8,142 nt of DNA from Carnobacterium_A sp036639135. Its GTDB lineage: Bacteria > Bacillota > Bacilli > Lactobacillales > Carnobacteriaceae. Positions 1-5,950 of the stretch are shown one piece after another. The stretch is taken from assembly GCA_036639135.1 (NCBI GenBank), contig JAVWJE010000083.1, forward strand, positions 1 through 8,142, in the 5' to 3' direction. Position 1 is the first letter of the stretch. Each line of letters opens with the position of its first letter. The notes under the pieces are model-generated. The model saw only the letters and a program-made list of their open reading frames with translations, searched no databases and was not told the DNA's origin. Made by a program: the position numbers and the translations under genes.

Positions 1-827
1 CAACACCTATCGGAAATTTAGAAGATATGACGATTCGCGGAATTAGATTACTAAAAGAAGTTGACTTAATCGCTTCAGAAGACACAAGAAATACACAAAA
101 ACTATTAAATCACTTTGAAATTAAAACGCCTCAAATAAGCTTTCATGTACACAACACGAAAGAACGAATAGACCAGTTGAAAGAAAAGCTGTTAGCAGGA
201 GATACAATTGCTCAAGTTAGTGATGCAGGCATGCCTTCAATTAGTGACCCTGGGCACGAGCTCGTCCTTGCTTGTATTGAAGCGGATATTCCAGTTGTTC
301 CGTTACCAGGAGCCAGTGCGGGGTTAACAGCCTTAATAGCATCAGGAATTGCACCACAGCCATTTTATTTTTATGGGTTCTTGCCACGAAAGAAAAAGGA
401 ACAACTGAAGGAGTTAGAAGAGTTAAATTGCAGACCTGAAACAATCATTTTATATGAATCACCACATAGGCTAAAAGAAGTGCTAAAAAATATGTTAACT
501 GTTTTTGGTCCGGAACGTAAAATAGTATGTTGTCGAGAGTTAACTAAACGATATGAAGAATTTATCCGTGGAACAATGGAAGAAATGATTGATTGGGCAG
601 CGAATTCGGAAATTAGAGGAGAATTCTGTCTAATTATTGAAGGAAATAGTGAAGGTTCATTAATGGAGAAACCAGACACATCGTGGGAAAGCTTATCGGT
701 AATAGAACACGTCAATTTTTTAATGGAAGAAAAAAAAATTACGAGTAAAGAAGCGATTAAACAAGTAGCTAAAATTAGAAGTAGCAAAAAACAGGAAATT
801 TATGCTGTTTATCATGAAATCAAATGA
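1..827 (+). CDS. rsmI: RsmI, 16S rRNA (cytidine1402-2'-O)-methyltransferase, 5' end cut by the window edge
   Basis: This cytoplasmic enzyme transfers a methyl group from S-adenosylmethionine to the 2'-OH of C1402 in 16S rRNA, in the ribosomal decoding centre. The reading frame is open from base 3, before the first in-frame ATG at 27. It begins with TPIGNLEDM, the typical N-terminal RsmI motif, so the ATG at 27 is internal and the true start lies a few codons left of the window. Visible family marks in order are ASEDTRNT, SDAGMPSISDPG (about bases 219-254, SAM-binding region of the tetrapyrrole methylase fold), PLPGASAGLTA, FYFYGFLPRKKK and ILYESPHRL. The last 35 or so residues (KKITSKEAIKQVAKIR onward) match the small helical C-terminal domain of the family. 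The 274 visible residues fit a family length near 290. No GC-rich terminator follows the gene. Confidence 0.96.
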   Translation, partial: TPIGNLEDMTIRGIRLLKEVDLIASEDTRNTQKLLNHFEIKTPQISFHVHNTKERIDQLKEKLLAGDTIAQVSDAGMPSISDPGHELVLACIEADIPVVPLPGASAGLTALIASGIAPQPFYFYGFLPRKKKEQLKELEELNCRPETIILYESPHRLKEVLKNMLTVFGPERKIVCCRELTKRYEEFIRGTMEEMIDWAANSEIRGEFCLIIEGNSEGSLMEKPDTSWESLSVIEHVNFLMEEKKITSKEAIKQVAKIRSSKKQEIYAVYHEIK

Positions 828-859
828 AAAGTAAGGTGTCATGGTTTTTTGTCAGGATC

Positions 860-884
860 GTTTTTTTTAGGAGATAAAAAAAAC
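860..884. repeat. A/T inverted repeat downstream of rsmI
   Basis: A perfect inverted repeat has 9-base arms (G followed by eight T, and eight A followed by C) around the 7-base loop AGGAGAT. RNA from it would form only a weak A-U hairpin. It sits between the end of rsmI and the promoter of the transporter gene. The run of eight U in the 5' arm could help end rsmI transcription, but no GC-rich stem precedes it, so a terminator role is unproven. Confidence 0.4.
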
Positions 885-886
885 AG

Positions 887-915
887 TTGCTCAGAAATGT
901 ATTAGTCCGTATACT
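887..915 (+). promoter_or_regulatory. Promoter of the MFS transporter gene
   Basis: A -35 like TTGCTC (887-892) is followed after exactly 17 bp by a -10 TATACT (910-915), close to the sigma-A consensus. Transcription would start near 922, leaving a leader of about 55 bases before the transporter ATG. This shows that the transporter can be transcribed separately from rsmI. Confidence 0.65.
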
Positions 916-919
916 AATA
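900..919. promoter_or_regulatory. Operator-like inverted repeat over the -10 element
   Basis: TATTAGT (900-906) and ACTAATA (913-919) are perfect 7-bp inverted arms with a 6-bp centre (CCGTAT). The right arm covers the second half of the -10 box TATACT, the usual place for a repressor to block RNA polymerase. The size and AT-rich dyad fit operators of MarR- or TetR-type regulators, but no regulator gene is in the window, so the binding protein is unknown. Confidence 0.45.
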
Positions 920-976
920 TTAACATCATAAAATAATGAATGACAGAGATCATTCGTTTTAGGAGGAAAATAAAAT

Positions 977-2205
977 ATGAAACAACAAACGGCAACTGGT
1001 GAACAAACCATGTCAGGCTACCAAAAGAAAGTTTTAGCTTCATCAGCAGTAGGATACGGGTTAGAGAATATGGATATTATGTTTCTTTCCTTTTCGCTAT
1101 CTTCCATTACTGCTCAATTGCAGCTAAGTAGCGCGGCAGCAGGGCTAATTTCTACGATAACAAATCTAGGAATGTTACTAGGGGGCGTTTTATTTGGTGT
1201 GTTGGCAGACAAACACGGCCGAATTAAGATGTTTAGTTATACAGTATATATCTTTGCGTTTGCTACTGCAGCGATGTATTTTGCAAATAACATCTACTTA
1301 ATTTATCTCTTCCGATTTTTAGCAGGAATAGGAGCTGGTGGAGAATACGGAATTGGTATGGCACTAGTTGCTGAAGTATTCTCTAGGAAAAAAATGGGAG
1401 CCATGACTTCTATTGTTACTATCTCTGGTCAATTAGGCTCAATCTTAGCAGCTATTCTAGCAGCATTGATTATTCCGACTCTAGGTTGGAATACCCTCTT
1501 CTTGTTTGGTTTGTTTCCCGTTGTTATGGCTGTTCTAGTTCGTAAACATTTAGATGAAACGGATGAATGGAAACAATCAAAACTAGAAAAAAACGGACCA
1601 TCCATTTCGATTAAAGAATTGTTTAAAACAGCTAAGTTAACGAGATTAACTATTTCATTAATGTTGATGGCTACTGTTCAAATTGCAGGTTACTTTGGAT
1701 TAATGAACTGGCTGCCTTCTATTTTACAAAAGAGTTTAGGATTATCCGTATCGGGCTCATCTATTTGGATGATTTCTACCATCATTGGTATGAGCATTGG
1801 AATGCTGTTATTTGGTAGACTCCTAGATAAACTAGGGGCTAGAACAGCTTACGGGCTATTTTTACTAGCATCTGCAGCATCCGTTTTCCTTTTCGTAACG
1901 GCAACGAGTGAATGGACTTTATTATTAGGTGGAGCGATTGTAGGATTCTTCGCTAACGGTATGTTCGCAGGGTATGGGGCTATCGNNNNNNNNNNCGTTC
2001 AACGGCTAATAATGTTATTTTAAATGTTGGAAGAGCAGTCGGAGGGTTTTCTTCTGTCGTAATCGGAATTATTTTAGACCGATACAATTTACTAGCAGTT
2101 ATGATATTCTTAGCGGCGTTGTATTTGTTTAGCTTTGCAATTATGATGAGTGTGAAAGGTTTGAAAAAAGAAAATTATCAAAATCCAGATTATCAAGTAG
2201 AATAG
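977..2205 (+). CDS. MFS transporter (metabolite:H+ symporter type), sequence interrupted by a gap of Ns
   Basis: This is an integral membrane transporter of the major facilitator superfamily, most like the metabolite:H+ symporter (SHS/AAHS-like) branch. The substrate cannot be told from sequence, but organic or aromatic acids or sugars are plausible. AGGAGG at 961-966 lies 10 bases before the ATG at 977, which decides the start. The N-terminal part (336 residues) has GYGLENMDIMFLS in helix 1, the MFS motif A as FGVLADKHGRIKM (about 73-85), RFLAGIGAGGEYGIG (113-127) in helix 4, a central cytoplasmic loop (about 189-220) and a second motif-A-like GRLLDKLGAR (280-289). After the Ns (1986-1995), an open frame from 1996 reads RSTANNVILNVGRAVGG and two further helices, ending with TAG at 2203-2205. 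The two flanks are not in the same frame across ten Ns. About nine codons seem to be missing, judging from the family, so the break is probably an assembly gap. The whole protein should be about 415 residues. Confidence 0.85.
1986..1995. other. Assembly gap (ten Ns) inside the transporter gene
   Basis: Ten consecutive Ns replace unknown bases. The upstream frame leaves one base (1985) of an unfinished codon and the downstream frame starts a codon at 1996. In-frame joining needs a gap of 3n+2 bases, which ten is not. The N count is therefore probably a placeholder rather than a measured length. Reading straight through gives an artificial stop at 2021-2023. Confidence 0.95.
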
Positions 2206-2212
2206 GGCAAGT

Positions 2213-2250
2213 AAAAACCTCTGAAGGAAATTCAGAGGTTTTTTTATTTT
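2213..2250. terminator. Terminator after the transporter gene, also usable by mscL
   Basis: A 13-bp perfect stem (2213-2225 with 2231-2243; core AACCTCTGAA) closes a GGAAA loop and is followed by a T-run on the plus strand (TTTTTTTATTTT, 2239-2250). It lies 7 bases after the transporter stop codon. Read from the minus strand, the same stem ends in TTTTTAC directly after the mscL stop, so it probably serves both convergent genes. Confidence 0.88.
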
Positions 2251-2663
2251 TAAGGAAGGTCAGTAGGAATAGTTTCTTTAGCTAACAGATCACGAATATC
2301 TTTTAAATACTGTTCAGCAGCGGGAATTTCAACTTCTTCGGCTTCGACGCCTTCTTCTCGTTTAAACTTGGCAGCAGCTGTATTAATAATTTTTATAAAC
2401 ATAAAAACAACAAAAGCAATAATTAAGAAGTTAATAATAGCTTGTAAAAAAGAGCCGTACGCTAAGTTGGCGGTACCAACCTTAACAGATAAAGCGGAGA
2501 TATCGTGACCACCAGTTAGCATGCCAACTAAAGGCATGATGATGTCTTTAACTAAAGAAGTAACAATTGTTGTGAAGGCAGCACCAATAACAACACCGAC
2601 AGCTAGATCGAGTACATTTCCTCTGAAAGCAAATTCTTTAAATTCATTTATAAAATTTTTCAT
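2250..2663 (-). CDS. mscL: MscL, large-conductance mechanosensitive channel
   Basis: MscL forms a homopentameric channel in the cell membrane that opens under membrane tension and lets solutes out during a sudden fall in external osmolarity. The 137 residues match the usual family length (E. coli MscL has 136). An amphipathic N-terminus (MKNFINEFKEFAFRGNVLDL) leads into helix TM1 (about 17-45, with AVGVVIGAAF lining the pore). A short periplasmic-type loop with GGHDIS follows, then TM2 (about 70-92, AIINFLIIAFVVFMFI), a charged linker and the C-terminal bundle helix EQYLKDIRDLLA (118-129). An AGAGG ribosome site (2674-2678, minus strand) lies about 10 bases before the ATG. The gene is single, divergent from the lipoprotein gene and convergent with the transporter gene. 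Confidence 0.97.
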   Translation of the reverse strand: MKNFINEFKEFAFRGNVLDLAVGVVIGAAFTTIVTSLVKDIIMPLVGMLTGGHDISALSVKVGTANLAYGSFLQAIINFLIIAFVVFMFIKIINTAAAKFKREEGVEAEEVEIPAAEQYLKDIRDLLAKETIPTDLP

Positions 2664-2696
2664 TTTGCATCATCCTCTCATTTTGTTATTTAGACA

Positions 2697-2725
2697 AGTA
2701 TAACTGAAGCGAATAAATTACACAA
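2697..2725 (-). promoter_or_regulatory. mscL promoter
   Basis: On the minus strand TTGTGT (2720-2725) is separated by exactly 17 bp from TATACT (2697-2702), a good sigma-A promoter. It is about 34 bases upstream of the mscL ATG, leaving a short leader that carries the AGAGG ribosome site. Confidence 0.6.
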
Positions 2726-2763
2726 ATATTTAATAAAGCAGTGGGAAGAAGTAAAATTTAAGG

Positions 2764-2769
2764 TATAAT
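2764..2769 (+). promoter_or_regulatory. -10 box of the lipoprotein gene promoter
   Basis: A perfect TATAAT stands 33 bases before the lipoprotein ATG. No good -35 is seen at the expected distance (2741-2746 is GTGGGA), so the promoter may be weak or need an activator. Its distance from the divergent mscL -35 is about 38 bp. Confidence 0.45.
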
Positions 2770-2787
2770 GAAGAAAAGGATTATTTG

Positions 2788-2794
2788 AAGGAGG
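2788..2794 (+). promoter_or_regulatory. Ribosome binding site that sets the lipoprotein start
   Basis: AAGGAGG lies 8 bases before the ATG at 2803. An in-frame TTG at 2785 would place this site inside the coding sequence and add six charged residues in front of the signal peptide, so ATG 2803 is the better start. Confidence 0.85.
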
Positions 2795-2802
2795 AAGTAA
2801 AA

Positions 2803-3636
2803 ATGACTAAAAAATTAACGGCTTTTCTTATAGCAACAACGGGCCTATTGGTCTTAAGTGCCTGTGGTGAAAAAACGAATGATACACCGATGGAGTCATT
2901 GAATAGTTCTAATGAAACTTCAGAAGTAGAGTCATCTAATCAAGTGCAAGTGACAGAAGATGGTTACCGAACAATGTACGAAGCTAGTTTAGCACAATTT
3001 GAAAATGGAAAGTTGGATGAAGCAGCTGGAAGTATTGAAATAGTGTTAGAAGATGACTTATCTGACTATCCTGAATTAAAAACTCAAGCAATAGAGTTGA
3101 AAACAAAAATTAATACCGCACAAGCTGAAAAAGTTAAATCGGATGAAACAGCCATGATTATTGAAAACTCCATATATAAGACAGAACGTGTTTCTGAATT
3201 AGCAGCAACTGAATTCAAAGCAGCAACGGGACACGATATTAAAAGTGCAAGCGATGATGATATTAAGACTTGGTTAGATGAAAAAGAAGCAACTGAAAAC
3301 TCAGCAACTGCTTCATCAGAATCAGTAGCAGTTTCATCAGAAAGCGCAAGCAGTAGTTCAGTATCTTCAGAGAACACGCCTGTTATTTCAGTAGAAGAAG
3401 AGCGGAATAGTGTGTTAGAAAAAATTGTTGCTTTGACAGGTATCTCTGCAAAAGACAATCAATTTTATAGTTCAAAAGAAGATGAAAATACTTATCAAGT
3501 AGAAGTTCGACATGCTCATGAAGTAGATGGGGTAGGAATTTCAAATATGGTGGGTATGTTTAAATATGACCTCTTAACAGAAACATTAATGAAGATGGAT
3601 CCATTAACTGGAGAATATAACGTCTATACAAAATAA
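2803..3636 (+). CDS. Uncharacterised lipoprotein with TPR-like region and Ser-rich linker
   Basis: The product is a predicted membrane-anchored lipoprotein on the outer face of the cell membrane; its function is not recognised. From ATG 2803 it has 277 residues. The signal peptide has Lys-Lys at 3-4, a hydrophobic core and the lipobox LSAC with Cys21 as the expected lipidated residue. A Ser/Asn/Glu-rich spacer follows (22-50). A helical region (about 54-110, with YEASLAQFENGKLDEA and YPELKTQAIELK) resembles a tetratricopeptide-like repeat. Next come a further helical, charged part (111-164), a Ser/Ala/Glu-rich linker (165-191), and a C-terminal domain (about 196-277). That domain has VALTGI, YQVEVRHAHEVDGVGIS and a MVGMFKYDLLTETLMKMDP stretch. 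The last part looks like small domains found at the ends of other Lactobacillales lipoproteins. The gene appears to be monocistronic, with its own -10 box and terminator. Confidence 0.85.
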   Translation: MTKKLTAFLIATTGLLVLSACGEKTNDTPMESLNSSNETSEVESSNQVQVTEDGYRTMYEASLAQFENGKLDEAAGSIEIVLEDDLSDYPELKTQAIELKTKINTAQAEKVKSDETAMIIENSIYKTERVSELAATEFKAATGHDIKSASDDDIKTWLDEKEATENSATASSESVAVSSESASSSSVSSENTPVISVEEERNSVLEKIVALTGISAKDNQFYSSKEDENTYQVEVRHAHEVDGVGISNMVGMFKYDLLTETLMKMDPLTGEYNVYTK

Positions 3637-3645
3637 ATATAAGAT

Positions 3646-3684
3646 TGGAACACTCTGAAGAATGTTAGAGTGTTCTACTTTTTT
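3646..3684 (+). terminator. Terminator of the lipoprotein gene
   Basis: GAACACTCT (3648-3656) pairs with AGAGTGTTC (3667-3675), extended by a G-T and a T-A pair to 11 bp, around a 10-base loop. A run of six T (3679-3684) follows. It starts 9 bases after the lipoprotein stop codon. Confidence 0.87.
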
Positions 3685-3811
3685 CGCTAATTATTTGCTT
3701 ACATAGAACAAACGGCCGAACTTTATTTTCAAAAATAATATGATCTCAGTCTTATAAATAGAAAGAAAAATTCATTAATTGAAATATTTTAGACATAAAG
3801 GTAACGAATTC

Positions 3812-3839
3812 GTCATTTTGTATTGAAATAAAAAATGAC
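3812..3839. repeat. Inverted repeat upstream of asnB
   Basis: GTCATTTT (3812-3819) and AAAATGAC (3832-3839) are perfect 8-bp inverted arms around 12 bases. The centre contains TTGAAA, the -35 of the best candidate asnB promoter. It could be an operator or a weak RNA hairpin. Confidence 0.35.
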
Positions 3840-3851
3840 TTACTGTAAATT
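3823..3851 (+). promoter_or_regulatory. Candidate asnB promoter
   Basis: TTGAAA (3823-3828) and TAAATT (3846-3851) are spaced by 17 bp, the best pair found in this AT-rich gap. The -10 is only a 4 of 6 match, so other start sites are possible. Confidence 0.33.
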
Positions 3852-3870
3852 AAACTATGTAGGATAATAA

Positions 3871-3936
3871 ATGAAGCTCAAATTAAAAATAATTAATATA
3901 AATAACAGCATAAAAAGATTTTTATCTAAGAGCTGA
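3871..3936 (+). CDS. Possible 21-residue leader peptide of asnB, rich in Asn codons
   Basis: A short ORF starts with ATG at 3871, six bases after an AGGA ribosome-site core (3861-3864), and ends with TGA at 3934-3936. It reads MKLKLKIINI followed by NNSIKRFLSKS. Three of residues 9-12 are Asn (AAT ATA AAT AAC), which is notable in front of asparagine synthetase. Its stop codon overlaps the GAGG (3935-3938) just before asnB. This is only a candidate: AT-rich DNA yields AAT codons by chance, the ribosome site is short, and no terminator/antiterminator pair follows, so any control would have to be at translation. Confidence 0.25.
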   Translation: MKLKLKIININNSIKRFLSKS

Positions 3937-3955
3937 GGAAATGAGAGAAATTGTC

Positions 3956-5848
3956 ATGTGCGGATTTGTGGGATATTTATCGAACGAAAAAGAACAACTA
4001 GTCAGAAATCAAAAAGAACTTGTTCAAAAGATGAATCAGTCTATTATACATAGAGGTCCAGACGAAGAAGGTTACTATGTTGATGAATTTATTTCATTGG
4101 GATTTAGACGCTTAAGCATTATTGATATTGAACATGGACACCAGCCGTTGTCTTATGAACAAGAACGGTATTGGATTATTTTTAATGGAGAAATTTATAA
4201 TTATATTGAATTAAGAGATGAGTTAGTCGTTAAAGGATATACTTTCCAGACAGAAAGCGATACAGAAGTTATGTTAGCTGCTTATGCAGAGTATAAAGAA
4301 GAAGTAACGTCTAAGTTACGAGGCATGTTTGCTTTCGTTATCTGGGATAAACAAGAAAAAGTATTTTTTGGAGCACGTGATCAGTTTGGTATCAAACCTT
4401 TTTATTATGCAGTTGAAGATGAAGGACTTTATGTAGCTTCTGAAAAGAAAGCTATTTTAAATGCGATCGATAACAAAGAACTAGACCAAGTTGCTTTGCA
4501 AAATTACTTAACTTTCCAGTATGTACCAAATTCAAATACGATGCACACAGCGATTAAAGAACTCCCACCAGGACACTATATCACTAAGAAATTAAATGAA
4601 GAGATGATTATTACAAAGTACTGGCAGGCTGATTTTAAGCCTGTAATGAAAACAGAAGAGACCTTTGTCAAAGAAATAAAAGATAGTTTGTATGATTCGA
4701 TTGAAAAACATATGCGTTCGGACGTAACCGTCGGCTCATTTCTATCTGGTGGAATAGATTCTTCCATTATTACTGCGATAGCTAAGGAATTTAACCCGAA
4801 ATTAAAAACATTGTCGGTTGGATTTGAAAGAGAAGGCTACAATGAAATCAATTTGGCTGAAGAAACGGCTGAAGAATTAAAAGTGGAAAATTTCAGCTAC
4901 ACCATCACAGCTCAAGAATTTATGGATGAGTTCCCAAAATTTGTATGGCATATGGATGATCCATTAGCTGATCCAGCGGCTGTACCTCAATTCTTTTTAT
5001 CAAAGTTAGCACGAAAACACGTAAAGGTTGCTTTGTCAGGTGAAGGTGCAGATGAAATATTTGGTGGCTATGGTATTTACAATGAACCGCATTCGTTAAG
5101 ATTATTTGCTAATACTGGTCGTGTAACAAACTACGCGCTTAATCACTTAGCTAGATTGATGCCAGAAGGGGTAAAAGGGAGAAGTTTTCTATTAAGAGGA
5201 ACAACTTCTTTAGAGAATCGCTATGTCGGTAATGCCAAAATATTTGATGAAGCTGAAAAGAAAAAAGTTCTAACCAATTATAATATAAATTATCCGTATA
5301 TGGCCGTTACAGAGCCTTTGTATCAGCAAACAATTGGGTACAGTCCAATAGATAGAATGCAACTGATAGATATCAACACTTGGTTAAGTGGTGACTTGCT
5401 ATTGAATGCAGATAGGACAACAATGGCTCATGCATTGGAATTAAGAACACCTTTTTTAGATAAAGAGGTATTTAAAGTTGCTCAGCAAATTCCAGCTAAC
5501 TTAAGGATTGCTAACGGAACAACAAAATATATTTTGAGAAAAGCTGTCGAAGGTATCGTTCCAGATGACGTTTTGTATCGTAAGAAACTTGGTTTCCCAG
5601 TTCCTATTCGTCATTGGTTAAAAGATGAAATGTATGAATGGGCTTTGAAAATTATCAATGATTCTCAGACAGATCATTTATTAAACAAAAAATACGTAGT
5701 AGATTTACTGAACAAACATAGAATAAGCAAAAACGATTACTCTCGTAAAATATGGGTTATGCTGACATTTATGGTTTGGCACCGTGTTTATATTGAAGAT
5801 AAAGAAGAATTTTTAATAGAACCTTTAAGCTATGCAGTTAAACAATAG
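3956..5848 (+). CDS. asnB: Asparagine synthetase (glutamine-hydrolysing), AsnB
   Basis: This cytoplasmic enzyme makes asparagine from aspartate, ATP and glutamine. The N-terminal class II glutaminase domain frees ammonia, which passes to the C-terminal synthetase domain that forms the aspartyl-AMP intermediate. ATG 3956 is chosen because it yields MCGFVGYL, with Cys2 becoming the N-terminal nucleophile after Met removal; GAGAG (3943-3947) lies 8 bases upstream. Starting at ATG 3941 would add MREIV and bury the Cys. With this start (630 residues), visible motifs are FRRLSIID (50-57), NGEIYN (77-82), ESDTEV (100-105), the ATP-pyrophosphatase loop SGGIDSS (264-270), DDPLADPAA (334-342), SGEGADEIFGGY (361-372) and KKLGFPVPIRHWLK near the C-terminus. 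Length and sequence agree with B. subtilis AsnB (632 residues) throughout. The gene stands alone, with a long leader and a strong terminator. Confidence 0.97.
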   Translation: MCGFVGYLSNEKEQLVRNQKELVQKMNQSIIHRGPDEEGYYVDEFISLGFRRLSIIDIEHGHQPLSYEQERYWIIFNGEIYNYIELRDELVVKGYTFQTESDTEVMLAAYAEYKEEVTSKLRGMFAFVIWDKQEKVFFGARDQFGIKPFYYAVEDEGLYVASEKKAILNAIDNKELDQVALQNYLTFQYVPNSNTMHTAIKELPPGHYITKKLNEEMIITKYWQADFKPVMKTEETFVKEIKDSLYDSIEKHMRSDVTVGSFLSGGIDSSIITAIAKEFNPKLKTLSVGFEREGYNEINLAEETAEELKVENFSYTITAQEFMDEFPKFVWHMDDPLADPAAVPQFFLSKLARKHVKVALSGEGADEIFGGYGIYNEPHSLRLFANTGRVTNYALNHLARLMPEGVKGRSFLLRGTTSLENRYVGNAKIFDEAEKKKVLTNYNINYPYMAVTEPLYQQTIGYSPIDRMQLIDINTWLSGDLLLNADRTTMAHALELRTPFLDKEVFKVAQQIPANLRIANGTTKYILRKAVEGIVPDDVLYRKKLGFPVPIRHWLKDEMYEWALKIINDSQTDHLLNKKYVVDLLNKHRISKNDYSRKIWVMLTFMVWHRVYIEDKEEFLIEPLSYAVKQ

Positions 5849-5880
5849 GTTACTACTAGGTAAAGTGAACCAGAAAAAAG

Positions 5881-5926
5881 AACACAAAAAGAGCTGAGAA
5901 AATAGTGTCTCAGCTCTTTTTGTGTT
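5881..5926. terminator. Bidirectional terminator between asnB and the oxidoreductase gene
   Basis: AACACAAAAAGAGCTGAGA (5881-5899) pairs perfectly over 19 bp with 5908-5926 around an 8-base loop. Because the arms contain AAAAAG and CTTTTT, both strands read a GC-containing core stem followed by T5. It therefore suits both convergent genes: it is 33 bases after the asnB stop and 25 bases beyond the stop of the minus-strand oxidoreductase gene. Confidence 0.92.
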
Positions 5927-5950
5927 GCAGTAATTGCATAGCTCATTTAG

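Larger units (their letters stand above)
3685..3955. other. AT-rich gap and asnB leader region
   Basis: The gap between the lipoprotein stop and the asnB-proximal ATG at 3941 is 304 bp and very AT-rich. Apart from the lipoprotein terminator it holds a 10-bp palindrome ACGAATTCGT (3804-3813), an inverted repeat (3812-3839), a possible promoter (3823-3851), a 21-codon ORF (3871-3936) and a weak A/T hairpin (ATAAAAA at 3910-3916 with TTTTTAT at 3919-3925). A weak CodY-like 15-mer (3724-3738; 10 of 15 matches to AATTTTCWGAAAATT) is too poor to call. No T-box motif (AGGGTGGNACC) and no GC-rich attenuator stem were seen. Confidence 0.6.

Noticed and set aside
371..787. Long minus-strand open frame opposite rsmI
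   Set aside because: It lies fully antisense to a clear rsmI gene, shows no recognisable motif and has no ribosome site. It is a shadow of the AT-rich coding strand.
2521..2703. Plus-strand open frame opposite the start of mscL
   Set aside because: It runs antisense through mscL and its promoter, and no ribosome site or family resemblance was seen.
3297..3379. Short repeats of TCATCAGAA-type sequence in the lipoprotein gene
   Set aside because: They are repeated Ser/Glu codons of a low-complexity linker, too irregular for a true tandem repeat or CRISPR-like array.
3084..3458. Minus-strand open frame opposite the lipoprotein gene
   Set aside because: Its low-complexity Ser/Leu/Ala composition simply mirrors the Ser-rich linker codons of the lipoprotein gene, and it has no start signal.
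3928..3937. AAGAGCTGAG before asnB repeated in the terminator after asnB (5889-5898)
   Set aside because: The terminator's second arm could in principle pair with the asnB ribosome-site region, but a 10-base match within 8 kb is expected by chance. There is no further complementarity to support RNA pairing.
3685..3955. T-box riboswitch upstream of asnB
   Set aside because: No AGGGTGGNACC-like T-box sequence, no specifier-stem layout and no GC-rich terminator/antiterminator pair is present.
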